Assembly: GCA_002633085.1 (NCBI GenBank)
Contig: NSIV01000003.1
Span: 268,654 to 332,653, forward strand
Reading direction: 5' to 3'
Origin: Curvibacter sp. PD_MW3
GTDB lineage: Bacteria; Pseudomonadota; Gammaproteobacteria; Burkholderiales; Burkholderiaceae_C
DNA: 64,000 nt
Notes under the pieces: model-generated
What the model saw: the letters and a program-made list of their open reading frames with translations, nothing else
What the model was told of the DNA's origin: nothing
The model's database searches: none
Shown here: piece after piece, positions 8,314 to 16,256 of the stretch
How the letters are laid out: every line of letters starts with the position of its first letter
How positions within the stretch are numbered: the first letter of the stretch is position 1
Translations under genes and position numbers: made by a program

Positions 8314-9246
8314 ATGGAACTCAGGCAGATTCGCTATTTCGTGCGTGTGGTCGAGCTCGGCAGCATGAGCCGCGCCGCGCTGGAACTCGACATGGTGCAG
8401 TCGGCCCTGAGCCAGCAGATCAGCCGGCTGGAGGGCGAGCTGGCCACCCGGCTGCTGCAGCGCACCAGCAAGGGCGTGGTGCCGACCGAAGCCGGTCTGG
8501 CCTTTTTCCGCGAGGCCCAGCTCACCCTGCGCCATGCCGAGCAGGCGGCCCGCGCCGCGCAGCAGGCGCGCTTGTCGGGCACGGTCAGCGTTGGGCTGGC
8601 GCCCACCACCGCTTCGGTGCTGGGTGTGCCGCTGATGCGCGCCATGCGCGAACGCTACCCCGATGTGCGCCTGCACATGGTGGAAAGCCTGTCCGGCCAC
8701 ATCACCAGCATGCTCAATGCGCGCCAGCTCGATCTGGCGGTGCTGTTCGACACCCATGCCGCGCGGCGCTGGAGCGTGATGCCGCTGCTGGAAGAAAAGC
8801 TGTTCTTCATCCGTTCGCGCCCGGGGCTGGGCGCCAAGACGCCGGCCAAGGTCCGCATGGCCCAGCTCAAGGGCGTGCCCTTGATCCTGCCCACCGGCAC
8901 CCACGGCCTGCGCAGCACGCTCGACACGGTGTTTGCCCGGGCACGCTACCAGCCCAATGTGGTGGCGGAAATCGACTCGCTGCCGATGCTGATGGACGCT
9001 GTCGATGCTGGCCTTGGCGCTACCCTGCAGCCCTGGGCCGCCGTGGGCCGCTTTGCCGATGCGCAGCAGCGTTTCCATTTGGCCGAGGTGACCGACCCGC
9101 AGGCACGGCGCGTCAATGCGCTGTGCAGCCTGTCAGACGACGAGCTGTCGCCGGCAGGGCTGGCCACCCGCGTGGTGCTGGCCGACTGTGCGCGTGAGCT
9201 GGTGCGCTCGGGCCGCTGGGTCGGAGCGGCGCTGGTGGATGGCTAG
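8314..9246 (+). CDS. LysR-family transcriptional regulator (first paralogue)
   Basis: A 310-residue LTTR. The N-terminal winged helix is clear ([22 protein letters not shown], read in parts, then [20 protein letters not shown]), followed by a linker helix and a type 2 periplasmic-binding effector domain ([19 protein letters not shown]). It resembles the second LTTR at 9956-10891 throughout (shared [29 protein letters not shown] and LDLA(V/I)LF blocks), so the two are paralogues. It lies directly upstream of the GlcG/HbpS-like gene, whose promoter region holds an LTTR-type box. Likely ligand: the substrate of the cluster, not identified. Confidence 0.92.
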   Translation: MELRQIRYFVRVVELGSMSRAALELDMVQSALSQQISRLEGELATRLLQRTSKGVVPTEAGLAFFREAQLTLRHAEQAARAAQQARLSGTVSVGLAPTTASVLGVPLMRAMRERYPDVRLHMVESLSGHITSMLNARQLDLAVLFDTHAARRWSVMPLLEEKLFFIRSRPGLGAKTPAKVRMAQLKGVPLILPTGTHGLRSTLDTVFARARYQPNVVAEIDSLPMLMDAVDAGLGATLQPWAAVGRFADAQQRFHLAEVTDPQARRVNALCSLSDDELSPAGLATRVVLADCARELVRSGRWVGAALVDG

Positions 9247-9267
9247 GCCTGTCACCAGACTCTTCTC

Positions 9268-9294
9268 CATCACAAAAACTGATGCCCCCATGCG
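9268..9294 (+). promoter_or_regulatory. LysR-type box upstream of the GlcG/HbpS-like gene
   Basis: CATCACAA-N4-TGAT-N-CCCCCATGCG contains T-N11-A (T9270, A9282). Of its 27 bases, 22 are identical to the element at 25799-25825 before tcuA. A perfect 9-bp hairpin (CCCATGCGC at 9287-9295, GCGCATGGG at 9299-9307) overlaps its right end, and GGTCGC/GCGACC arms follow at 9306 and 9333. Confidence 0.6.
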
Positions 9295-9411
9295 CCTGGC
9301 GCATGGGTCGCCCCATTGAAGACGACTACATTGCGACCGTTCAGGACGGCGCACACGGCGAGATCCTGAATGCCCGCATTGATGGCACAACACAAACAGG
9401 AGACACACGCC

Positions 9412-9933
9412 ATGCTGTTCAAGCTCAAGACATCCATGATTCCTCTCGCGGCTGTGTTGCTGACGGTTACCGTCAGCAACGCTCAGCCAGCCAACCCGCT
9501 TGACGCGGTGCCAGAGAAAATGCCGTTTGATGTGCCTTACGGCGCCCCGGTTTCGTTGGAGCGCGCTGATGCCGTGCTGACTGCTGCAGTGGGCGAGTCC
9601 AAGAACCGCAACTGGAAGATGGTGTGTGCGCTGGTCGATTCCAGCGGCAGTCTGGTGTCTTTCAAGCGCATGGATGGGGCTCAGTTGGCCTCCATCGAGA
9701 TTGCCATCCACAAGGCACGTGCCTCGGCCAGGTACCGGCGCGAGACCAAGGCTTTCGAGGCCGGGGTGCAAAACGGCAACAACTACCTGCTCACCCTGGA
9801 TGATGTGATTGCCTCGCGCGGTGGCATTCCGTTGGTGGACAGCGGCAAGCTGGTCGGTGCCATTGGCTGCTCCGGTGGTACCGGTTCGCAGGACGAGGCG
9901 GTGGCCAAGGCGGGTGTGGCCGCGCTGAAGTAG
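9412..9933 (+). CDS. GlcG/HbpS-family (DUF336) heme-binding-like protein, exported
   Basis: A 173-residue protein. Residues 1-26 are a signal peptide (KTSMIPLAAVLLTVTVSNAQ), then a DUF336 domain with the family motifs ALVDSSGSLVSFKRMDGA, IEIAIHKARASARYRRETK and GGIPLVDSGKLVGAIGCSGG. GlcG/HbpS proteins often sit beside catabolic operons, and some bind heme. The role is generally unclear. The ATG at 9412 was chosen for its ACAGGAGACA ribosome site and because it starts the signal peptide. The gene is convergent with the second LysR gene and has an LTTR-type box about 120 bases upstream. Confidence 0.85.
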   Translation: MLFKLKTSMIPLAAVLLTVTVSNAQPANPLDAVPEKMPFDVPYGAPVSLERADAVLTAAVGESKNRNWKMVCALVDSSGSLVSFKRMDGAQLASIEIAIHKARASARYRRETKAFEAGVQNGNNYLLTLDDVIASRGGIPLVDSGKLVGAIGCSGGTGSQDEAVAKAGVAALK

Positions 9934-9955
9934 GCGACAGCGATCGGGGCCAAGC

Positions 9956-10891
9956 TCAGAGCAGGTTGACCCCTTTCCACGTTCCGCTTTGCACCAGCTG
10001 CTTCACGGTCTCGCGCAGCTCGCCGCGCACGGCGGCGGCGGCAGGTGAGAGGCGGTCCTGGTCGACCGAATAGAGGAAGTTGGGGCGCTTCATGTTGGCG
10101 TCCGAAAAGGCCAGGGTCCGCCAGCCCTCGCGCATACGGCCTTCCAGCAGCGCCGCCGACATGGGCTTGATGGTGGCGCCCATGCCGTCGCGCACACAGG
10201 TCATCAGCAGCGAGAGCGAGTCGATCTCGGCCACCACGTGCATCGCCAGGTTGCGCTGCTCGAACTCGGCGGCGATGCGCCGGCGCAAGCCATGAATGCC
10301 GGTGGGCAGGATCAGCGGCAGCACGGCGGTGTCTTCACAGCTGAGCTTGACACGCCTGGGGGCCACCAGGTCGCTGTCTTCGGGCAGCATGACGAACAGT
10401 TCCTCTTCCACCAGCGGCTCAGCCGGCAGGTCGGGCACCGCATCGCGGCTGAACAGGATGGCCAGATCGAGTTGGCCCATGCGCATCATCTGCGCCAGGT
10501 GGCCACTCATGCCCTCCACCACGTTGAGCACGATGCCGGGGTACTTCTCGCGAATGCGTCGCATGAAAGGCACACCCACGGCACACACCGTGGTGGCGGC
10601 CAGGCCCACCGAGACCATGCCATGCACGGTGCCGGGCTCCTGGCGTGCCACGGACAGGGCCTGGTCCAACTGGCGCAGCATGAAGCGCGCGTGATGGTGC
10701 AGGGCGGCGCCATTTTCGGTCGGTGTCACCCCCTTGGCGGTGCGGATCAGCAAGGGCTTGCCGACCTCGGCCTCCAGTTTGGCGATGTGCTGGCTCAGCG
10801 CCGGCTGGGCAATGTAGAGCTGGCGCGAGGCCTTGGCCAGGCTGCCGCTTTCCACGATCTGTACGAAGTACTTGAGTTGACGCAGGTCCAT
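9956..10891 (-). CDS. LysR-family transcriptional regulator (second paralogue)
   Basis: A 311-residue LTTR with winged helix (MDLRQLKYFVQIVESGSLAK, ALSQHIAKLEAEVGKPLL) and effector domain (VSVGLAATTVCAVGVPFM, LDLAILFSRDAVPD). It is divergent from the ABC importer operon at 11039, the classic arrangement for an LTTR and its target. The shared intergenic region holds a perfect 7-bp inverted repeat with T-N11-A. It is related to the LTTR at 8314-9246. It probably senses the imported compound or a metabolite and activates the liv-like operon. The ligand is unknown. Confidence 0.92.
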   Translation of the reverse strand: MDLRQLKYFVQIVESGSLAKASRQLYIAQPALSQHIAKLEAEVGKPLLIRTAKGVTPTENGAALHHHARFMLRQLDQALSVARQEPGTVHGMVSVGLAATTVCAVGVPFMRRIREKYPGIVLNVVEGMSGHLAQMMRMGQLDLAILFSRDAVPDLPAEPLVEEELFVMLPEDSDLVAPRRVKLSCEDTAVLPLILPTGIHGLRRRIAAEFEQRNLAMHVVAEIDSLSLLMTCVRDGMGATIKPMSAALLEGRMREGWRTLAFSDANMKRPNFLYSVDQDRLSPAAAAVRGELRETVKQLVQSGTWKGVNLL

Positions 10892-10922
10892 CGTTCGATC
10901 CTATAAGTTTTTGAGGATGGTT

Positions 10923-10945
10923 GGGTATAAGAAATAGCTATACCC
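10923..10945. promoter_or_regulatory. LysR-type operator between regulator and ABC importer operon
   Basis: GGGTATA (10923-10929) and TATACCC (10939-10945) are perfect 7-bp arms separated by 9 nt, containing T-N11-A (T10928, A10940). The 23-bp GGG-N17-CCC layout matches that of the tcuA upstream element, with 16 of 23 identical bases. It lies 32 nt upstream of the LysR start and 94 nt upstream of the binding-protein start. Confidence 0.7.
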
Positions 10946-11038
10946 CATCTCGGAAAACAGTATTTTTCAGAGTGACGCGCTCTTCCTATCATCGGCCTTC
11001 CATTCCATTGCATACCCAAATCAACAGGAGACAATCCC

Positions 11039-12310
11039 ATGGAATCCAAGCAGAAACAGGCTGAAGTTCAGACGCCGTCCAGCCAGCGCCGCACCCTGTT
11101 GCAGGCCGGTGCCCTGGTGGTGGGTGGTGCCGCACTCGGTTTCTCGTCCTTGGCGGGCGCGCAATCGAGTCCGATCAAGATCGGTCATCTGACGCCGATG
11201 ACCGGCTTCCTGGGCGCCCTCGGTGAATACGCTACGCAGGGCATCAAGATGGCGGCCGAGGAAATCAACGTCGCCGGCGGCGTGATGGGCCGCCAACTCG
11301 ACGTGATGAGCGAGGACTCGGTGAATCCGCAGGTGGCCTCGCAGAAGGCGCAGCGCATGATCGAGCGAGACAACGTGGCCGTGCTGATGGGCGAGATCAA
11401 CTCTGCGGCTGCCCTGACGATCTCGCAGGTCGCCGCCCGCAACAAGAAACTGTTCATGAGCATTGGCGCACGCTCCGACGCGCTGCGTAACAAGGACTGC
11501 AACCGCTACACCTTCCACGTTGACATCCCGGTCACGGTGATGGTCAATGCTGCTGGCGAGGCGCTGCTGCGCGAGGGCCTGGTCAAAGGCAAGAAGATTT
11601 TTGCCCTGACGTCCGACTACCTGTTCGGGCACGACCTGTCGCGCCAGGCCAAACGCTTCTTCACCGCCAATGGCGGCACCGTGATCGGTGACGAGCTGGT
11701 GCCGACCGACCTGACCGACTTCAGTCCGCAACTGATCAAGATCCGCCAGGCCAGGCCCGATCTGGTGGCCACCAACCTGGGCGGCAACCAGGTGACCAAC
11801 TTCGTCAAGCAGTACGCCGAGTTCGGCCTCACCTACCCGGTGGCCGGCTTCAACCTGAACACGGCGGATGCATGGGCCGCCGGAGAAGGCAACCTGGGCG
11901 GGATCTGGCCGACGGTGTGGCACCACGAACTCAAGACCCCCGGCTCGCAGGCCTTTGTCGAGAAGTTCACCAAAAAGTACGGTCGCATCCCGGAAAACCA
12001 CGCCTGGATCGAGTACGTGTCGCTCAAGATGCTGGCGCAGGCGATGAACGCCACCAAGTCGACCGATACCGACAAGCTGATTGCCTACTTCGAATCGGAA
12101 GCGCAGTTCGACATCCTGAAGGCGCGCAAAGCCTACTTCCGCAGCTGGGACCACCAGCTGATGCAGGAAGCCTATCCCTTCACGGTCAAGCCCAAGGGGC
12201 AGGCCAAGAACAAGCAGGACTTCCTGCTGTTCGGCGAAGCCGTGCCGGGTGCGAACGAACCGCTTGACAAGCTGGCGCCCCCGAAGTCCGAGAGCACCTG
12301 CAAGATGTGA
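11039..12310 (+). CDS. ABC transporter substrate-binding protein, branched-chain amino acid/amide type (LivK-like)
   Basis: A 423-residue Peripla_BP_6 protein. The N-terminal region has a twin-arginine-like signal (SQRRTLLQAGALVVGG, ending near LAGAQS). The mature part begins with SPIKIGHLTPMTGFLGALGEY, typical of this family, followed by the paired Rossmann lobes (AALTISQVAARNKKLFMSIGARSDALR). CAGGAGA lies eight bases before the ATG. Such HAAT receptors in Burkholderiales bind aromatic or aliphatic acids as well as amino acids. It is first in an operon with the permease and fused transporter genes, and its promoter region is shared with the divergent LysR gene. Ligand not determinable. Confidence 0.92.
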   Translation: MESKQKQAEVQTPSSQRRTLLQAGALVVGGAALGFSSLAGAQSSPIKIGHLTPMTGFLGALGEYATQGIKMAAEEINVAGGVMGRQLDVMSEDSVNPQVASQKAQRMIERDNVAVLMGEINSAAALTISQVAARNKKLFMSIGARSDALRNKDCNRYTFHVDIPVTVMVNAAGEALLREGLVKGKKIFALTSDYLFGHDLSRQAKRFFTANGGTVIGDELVPTDLTDFSPQLIKIRQARPDLVATNLGGNQVTNFVKQYAEFGLTYPVAGFNLNTADAWAAGEGNLGGIWPTVWHHELKTPGSQAFVEKFTKKYGRIPENHAWIEYVSLKMLAQAMNATKSTDTDKLIAYFESEAQFDILKARKAYFRSWDHQLMQEAYPFTVKPKGQAKNKQDFLLFGEAVPGANEPLDKLAPPKSESTCKM

Positions 12311-12394
12311 CGTGAACTGACGGCTGGGGCGGCATGCCCCGGTCGTGCGGGCCGCGGCGCTGCAGCGTACGGCCATTCTTTTCCCTGGATCGTT

Positions 12395-13270
12395 ATGGAA
12401 CTCGTTTTCTTGCTCGAGCAAGTCGTCAACGGCCTGGTGCTCGGCGGCTATTACCTGCTGCTGGCCCTGGGCCTGTCGCTGATCTTCAGCGTGGGCGGCA
12501 TCGTCAACCTTGCGCACGGCGCCTTCTACGCGCTGGGCGCCTATGTCTCGCTGGAAGTGATCAAGCACGCCGGCTTCGCCGGCAGCATCTTCATCACGCC
12601 CTTGGCCGTCGGCCTGCTGGGCATCCTGTTCGAGCGCTACCTGCTGCGCCGTTTCTACACGGCCGATCCCATCCTGAGCCTGCTGGTGACGTTCGGCCTG
12701 GCCATGGTGGGCGAGCAGGCGCTGCGCATGATCTGGGGCTCGGCTCCCCTGCCCTCGAATATGCCACCGGAGTTCAAGGGCAACGTGATCATGGGGGACC
12801 TGATGTTCTCCAAGTACCGGCTCTTCATTTTGGGCGTGGTCATCCTGGTCATGGCTGGCATCTGGTTGCTGCTGCACAAGACCTCCTTTGGCCGCGTGGT
12901 GCGGGCCGGCGTGCAGAAGCCCGACATGGTGGCTGTGCTGGGCATCAAGCTGCAGCCCTATATGACGGCCATCGTCATGCTGGGTGTGGCCACGGCCGCG
13001 CTGGGTGGGGTGCTGTTCGGGCCGATTGCCATCGTGCACCCGGCCATGGGCACCGAGATCATGACGGTGGCCTTTGTGGTGGTGGTGATCGGCGGCCTGG
13101 GCAGCTTCTGGGGCGTGGTGCTGGCCGCGTTTCTGGTGGGGGTGGTGCGCGGCATCACGATCTACTTCGTGCCGGCAGCCGGCGAGGCCTCCATGTACGT
13201 GCTGATGTTCCTCGTGCTGATGTTCCGTCCGCGTGGCCTGTTGGGTGAGCGCATCGAGCGCTTCGAGTGA
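12395..13270 (+). CDS. LivH-type ABC transporter permease
   Basis: A 291-residue integral membrane subunit of a branched-chain-type ABC importer. It has the family's opening (LLEQVVNGLVLGGYYLLLALGLSLIFSVGGIVNLAHGAFYALGAY, seen in pieces), about eight hydrophobic helices and the conserved region VVVIGGLGSFWGVVLAAFLVG near the end. It lies 84 bases after the binding-protein gene and 19 bases before the fused LivM-LivG-LivF gene. It should pair with the LivM part of that fusion to form the membrane channel. Confidence 0.93.
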   Translation: MELVFLLEQVVNGLVLGGYYLLLALGLSLIFSVGGIVNLAHGAFYALGAYVSLEVIKHAGFAGSIFITPLAVGLLGILFERYLLRRFYTADPILSLLVTFGLAMVGEQALRMIWGSAPLPSNMPPEFKGNVIMGDLMFSKYRLFILGVVILVMAGIWLLLHKTSFGRVVRAGVQKPDMVAVLGIKLQPYMTAIVMLGVATAALGGVLFGPIAIVHPAMGTEIMTVAFVVVVIGGLGSFWGVVLAAFLVGVVRGITIYFVPAAGEASMYVLMFLVLMFRPRGLLGERIERFE

Positions 13271-13289
13271 GAACGAGAAGAAGACAAGA

Positions 13290-15824
13290 ATGAGTGCTTT
13301 CCTGAACTCCAAATACCGTCCCTTGTGGATCGCGGGCGCGGCCCTGGTGCTGCTGCCCCTCGGCTTCCAGGGCATCGGCCTGACGCTGGACACTGCCACC
13401 GTGGTCGTTCTGCTGGCCATGGCGGCCATGGGCCTGAACCTGCTGGTGGGCTACACCGGTCTGGTGTCCTTCGGCCACGCGGCCTGGTTCGGCATCGGTG
13501 GTTATGCCGCGGCGCTGGCGCAGCTGAACTGGTTTCCGAACCAGATGTGGCTGCCGCTGCTGTTCGCCGTGGTCTTCACTGCGGGCCTGTCGCTGGCGGT
13601 GGGTTTCCTGATTCTGCGCCGCCGCGGCGTCTATTTCTCGCTGCTGACGCTGGCGCTGTGCGCGCTGACCTTCGCCATCGCCTTCCGCTGGACGGCGCTC
13701 ACAGGCGGCGAGGGTGGCCTGGGCGGCATCGAGCGTGGCATGCTGGGCCCGATCGACCTCAACAGCCACCTCGCCTACTACGTGCTGGTGGCCGTGATCG
13801 CCTTTGGTGTGGTCTACGCCCTGCTGCGCGTGGTGCGCTCGCCCTTCGGGCACGTGCTGGTGGCGATCCGCGAAAACGAGCAGCGAGCTACCTTCCAGGG
13901 CTACAACATCGACCGCTACAAGCTGCTGGTCTTTGTGATCTCGTCCACTGTGACGGGCCTGGCCGGCGGCTTGCTGATCTTCCTGCACCGCCTGGCGGCG
14001 GCCGAGTCCACCACGGTGGCCTTTTCCGGTGAATTCCTGGCCATGGTGGTGATCGGTGGCATGCGCAGCTTCCTGGGCCCGGCCCTGGGCGCGCTGTTCT
14101 TCCTGCTGTTCCGGGAGCTGTTCTCGATCTACACCGACAACTGGCTGCTCTACTTCGGCCTGATCTTCGTCGGCTTCATCGTCTTCTCGCCTTCGGGCTT
14201 GACCGGCATCTGGGCTCAGCTGCGTCGGCGCTTCAGTCCGTCGCCCGAGGATGGCGCGGCCATGAGCAAGCGCAAGATTTTCGAGGGCTTGCCCCTGCCC
14301 GAGTTCCTGCGCCCCGCGCGCAAGGAGGGTGCCGTGCTGGAGGCTCAGGGCATCAGCAAGCGCTTCGGCGGCATCCAGGCCGTGCGCGACAACAGCCTCA
14401 CCGTGCAGGCGGGGCAGATTCATGCACTGATCGGCCCCAACGGTGCCGGCAAGACGACGACCTTCAACCTGATCTCGGGCATGTTCATGCCGGATACCGG
14501 GGCGGTGCGCCTGCACGGCAAGGAGATCCAGCACCTGCCGCCCGAGCGTATCTGCCAGCAGGGCCTGGCGCGCTCCTTCCAGATCACCAACCTGTTCAAG
14601 GGCCTGACGATCTACGAAAACCTGCGCCTGTCCTTGCAGGCGCGGCACGCGGCGCGTTTTGACTTCTGGCGCGATATCGACAGCTACCCCGAGATCCATG
14701 CCGAGACCGCCGAGCTGATGAAGTTCCTGGGCTTGCAGGGCATGGAAGAGGTGGGTGGGGGTGACCTGTCCTACGGTGGCCAGCGTCTGGTGGACCTGGG
14801 CATTGCCCTGGGCTCCAAGCCGGAGGTGCTGCTGATGGATGAGCCGCTGGCCGGGTTGGCCGCCGCCGAGCGCGAGCGTGTGTCGAATCTCGTGAAGACC
14901 ATCGCCAGCAACATCCCGGTGCTGATCGTGGAACACGACATCGACCGTGTGCTGGCCTTCTCACACCGCGTAACGGTGATGAACCAGGGCGAGGTGCTGA
15001 TGAGCGGCACGCCCGAGGAAGTGCGTAATGACCAGCGCGTGCAGGAGATCTACACCGGCACCGGCACACCGCCCGTCACGGGTCGCTCGGGCAAGGCCGT
15101 GGGCGACCGGCCTCTGGTGCTGGATTTCGACAAGGTCAACGCCTTCTACGGCAAGAGCCACATCCTGAACGACGCCAGCCTGCAGGTGCGGGAAGGCGAG
15201 ATTGTCGCGCTGCTGGGCCGCAACGGGGCCGGCAAGTCCACGTTGCTCAAGAGTCTGGTGGGTCTGGTGCCGCCAGCCAGCGGTCACGTCAACTTCAACG
15301 GCCGCGAGATCGCGGGCCTGAGCGCGCCTGACATTGCCCGCATCGGCATTGGCTACGTGCCGCAGGGCCGTGGCCTGTTCGCCGGCATGACAGTGAGCGA
15401 GAACCTGGCGCTGGGCCGCCTGGCGCGGCCGACCGATGGTCGCACCGGCGTGGTCTGGGACGAGGCGCAGATCCTCGACTACTTCCCGCGCCTGAAAGTG
15501 CGCATGAATGTGGCGGCCGATTACCTGTCGGGCGGCGAGCAGCAGATGGTGGCGGTGGCGCGTGCGCTGTCGGGCAATGTCAAGTTGCTGCTGCTGGACG
15601 AACCGTTCGAAGGCCTGGCGCCCACCGTGGTGCAGGAGTTGTTCACGGTGTTTGACAAGCTGCGCCAGCATGTGTCCATCGTGATCGTCGAGCACAACCT
15701 GGATCTGGTGCTGGCCCTGGCCGACCGCGTTTATGCGCTCGAGCGCGGCGCTGTGTTCCATGAAGGACCCGCTGAACCGCTGCTGACCGATCTCGACTAT
15801 CGCAAGAAGATTCTGTGGCTGTGA
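13290..15824 (+). CDS. Triple fusion LivM permease - LivG ATPase - LivF ATPase
   Basis: One uninterrupted 844-residue chain. Residues 1-310 are a LivM-type permease (MGLNLLVGYTGLVSFGHAA, VVIGGMRSFLGPALGA). Residues 340-600 are a LivG-type ATPase with Walker A GPNGAGKTT near 382, signature LSYGGQRLVDLG near 493 and Walker B EVLLMDEP near 512. Residues 610-844 are a LivF-type ATPase with Walker A GRNGAGKST near 643, signature LSGGEQQMV near 745 and Walker B LLLLDEP near 767. LivM, LivG and LivF are normally two or three separate proteins. An internal ATG at 14262 (residue 325) could restart a soluble LivGF product, but it lacks an obvious ribosome site. The LivG signature is degenerate (GGQRLVD). 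The start at 13290 gives the normal LivM N-terminus. Confidence 0.92.
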   Translation: MSAFLNSKYRPLWIAGAALVLLPLGFQGIGLTLDTATVVVLLAMAAMGLNLLVGYTGLVSFGHAAWFGIGGYAAALAQLNWFPNQMWLPLLFAVVFTAGLSLAVGFLILRRRGVYFSLLTLALCALTFAIAFRWTALTGGEGGLGGIERGMLGPIDLNSHLAYYVLVAVIAFGVVYALLRVVRSPFGHVLVAIRENEQRATFQGYNIDRYKLLVFVISSTVTGLAGGLLIFLHRLAAAESTTVAFSGEFLAMVVIGGMRSFLGPALGALFFLLFRELFSIYTDNWLLYFGLIFVGFIVFSPSGLTGIWAQLRRRFSPSPEDGAAMSKRKIFEGLPLPEFLRPARKEGAVLEAQGISKRFGGIQAVRDNSLTVQAGQIHALIGPNGAGKTTTFNLISGMFMPDTGAVRLHGKEIQHLPPERICQQGLARSFQITNLFKGLTIYENLRLSLQARHAARFDFWRDIDSYPEIHAETAELMKFLGLQGMEEVGGGDLSYGGQRLVDLGIALGSKPEVLLMDEPLAGLAAAERERVSNLVKTIASNIPVLIVEHDIDRVLAFSHRVTVMNQGEVLMSGTPEEVRNDQRVQEIYTGTGTPPVTGRSGKAVGDRPLVLDFDKVNAFYGKSHILNDASLQVREGEIVALLGRNGAGKSTLLKSLVGLVPPASGHVNFNGREIAGLSAPDIARIGIGYVPQGRGLFAGMTVSENLALGRLARPTDGRTGVVWDEAQILDYFPRLKVRMNVAADYLSGGEQQMVAVARALSGNVKLLLLDEPFEGLAPTVVQELFTVFDKLRQHVSIVIVEHNLDLVLALADRVYALERGAVFHEGPAEPLLTDLDYRKKILWL

Positions 15825-15854
15825 ACGGCCATTGGATCGAAAGAATTCAACCCC

Positions 15855-16256
15855 ATGACTGGAAAGACCATGACCCCAAAACAAGACCTCCGACTCCTGG
15901 TGGAGACGATGGCCAACATGCCCTGGAAGGAGTATCCGGGCCACTTCGGTGGTGCCCTCTCCAAGGAACTGGCCGGCCCCACAACCACCGGCAGCTCGCG
16001 TGTGGACTTCCGCATTTCGCGCTATGCGCCGGCTGCCTACGTGGGCGAACATGTGCACAAGGTGCAGGAACAGGTCTACTACGTTCTCGAGGGTGAGGGC
16101 ATCCTCACGCTCGATGACGACAAGCGCCTGATGCGCCCGCACGACTATGTCTACGTGCCCCCCGGCATCCGCCACAGCTTCACCAACACCGGCACCAATG
16201 GCCTGGTGTTTTTGGTGATCACCACCCCGGCCGATGACGAAGAGGAGATGCGCTGA
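15855..16256 (+). CDS. Cupin-domain protein
   Basis: A 133-residue single cupin. Motif 1 is partly canonical (GEHVHKVQEQVYYVLEGEG: His-X-His-like pair, Glu and Gln), and motif 2 is PHDYVYVPPGIRHSFTNTG with the expected His. These residues usually bind one metal ion. It lies 30 bases after the transporter fusion, and its stop overlaps the start of the aldehyde dehydrogenase gene (TGATG), so it is translated with the catabolic enzymes. It could be an isomerase, dioxygenase or ligand-binding protein. Start at 15855 or 15870 (both ATG) cannot be distinguished. Confidence 0.82.
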   Translation: MTGKTMTPKQDLRLLVETMANMPWKEYPGHFGGALSKELAGPTTTGSSRVDFRISRYAPAAYVGEHVHKVQEQVYYVLEGEGILTLDDDKRLMRPHDYVYVPPGIRHSFTNTGTNGLVFLVITTPADDEEEMR

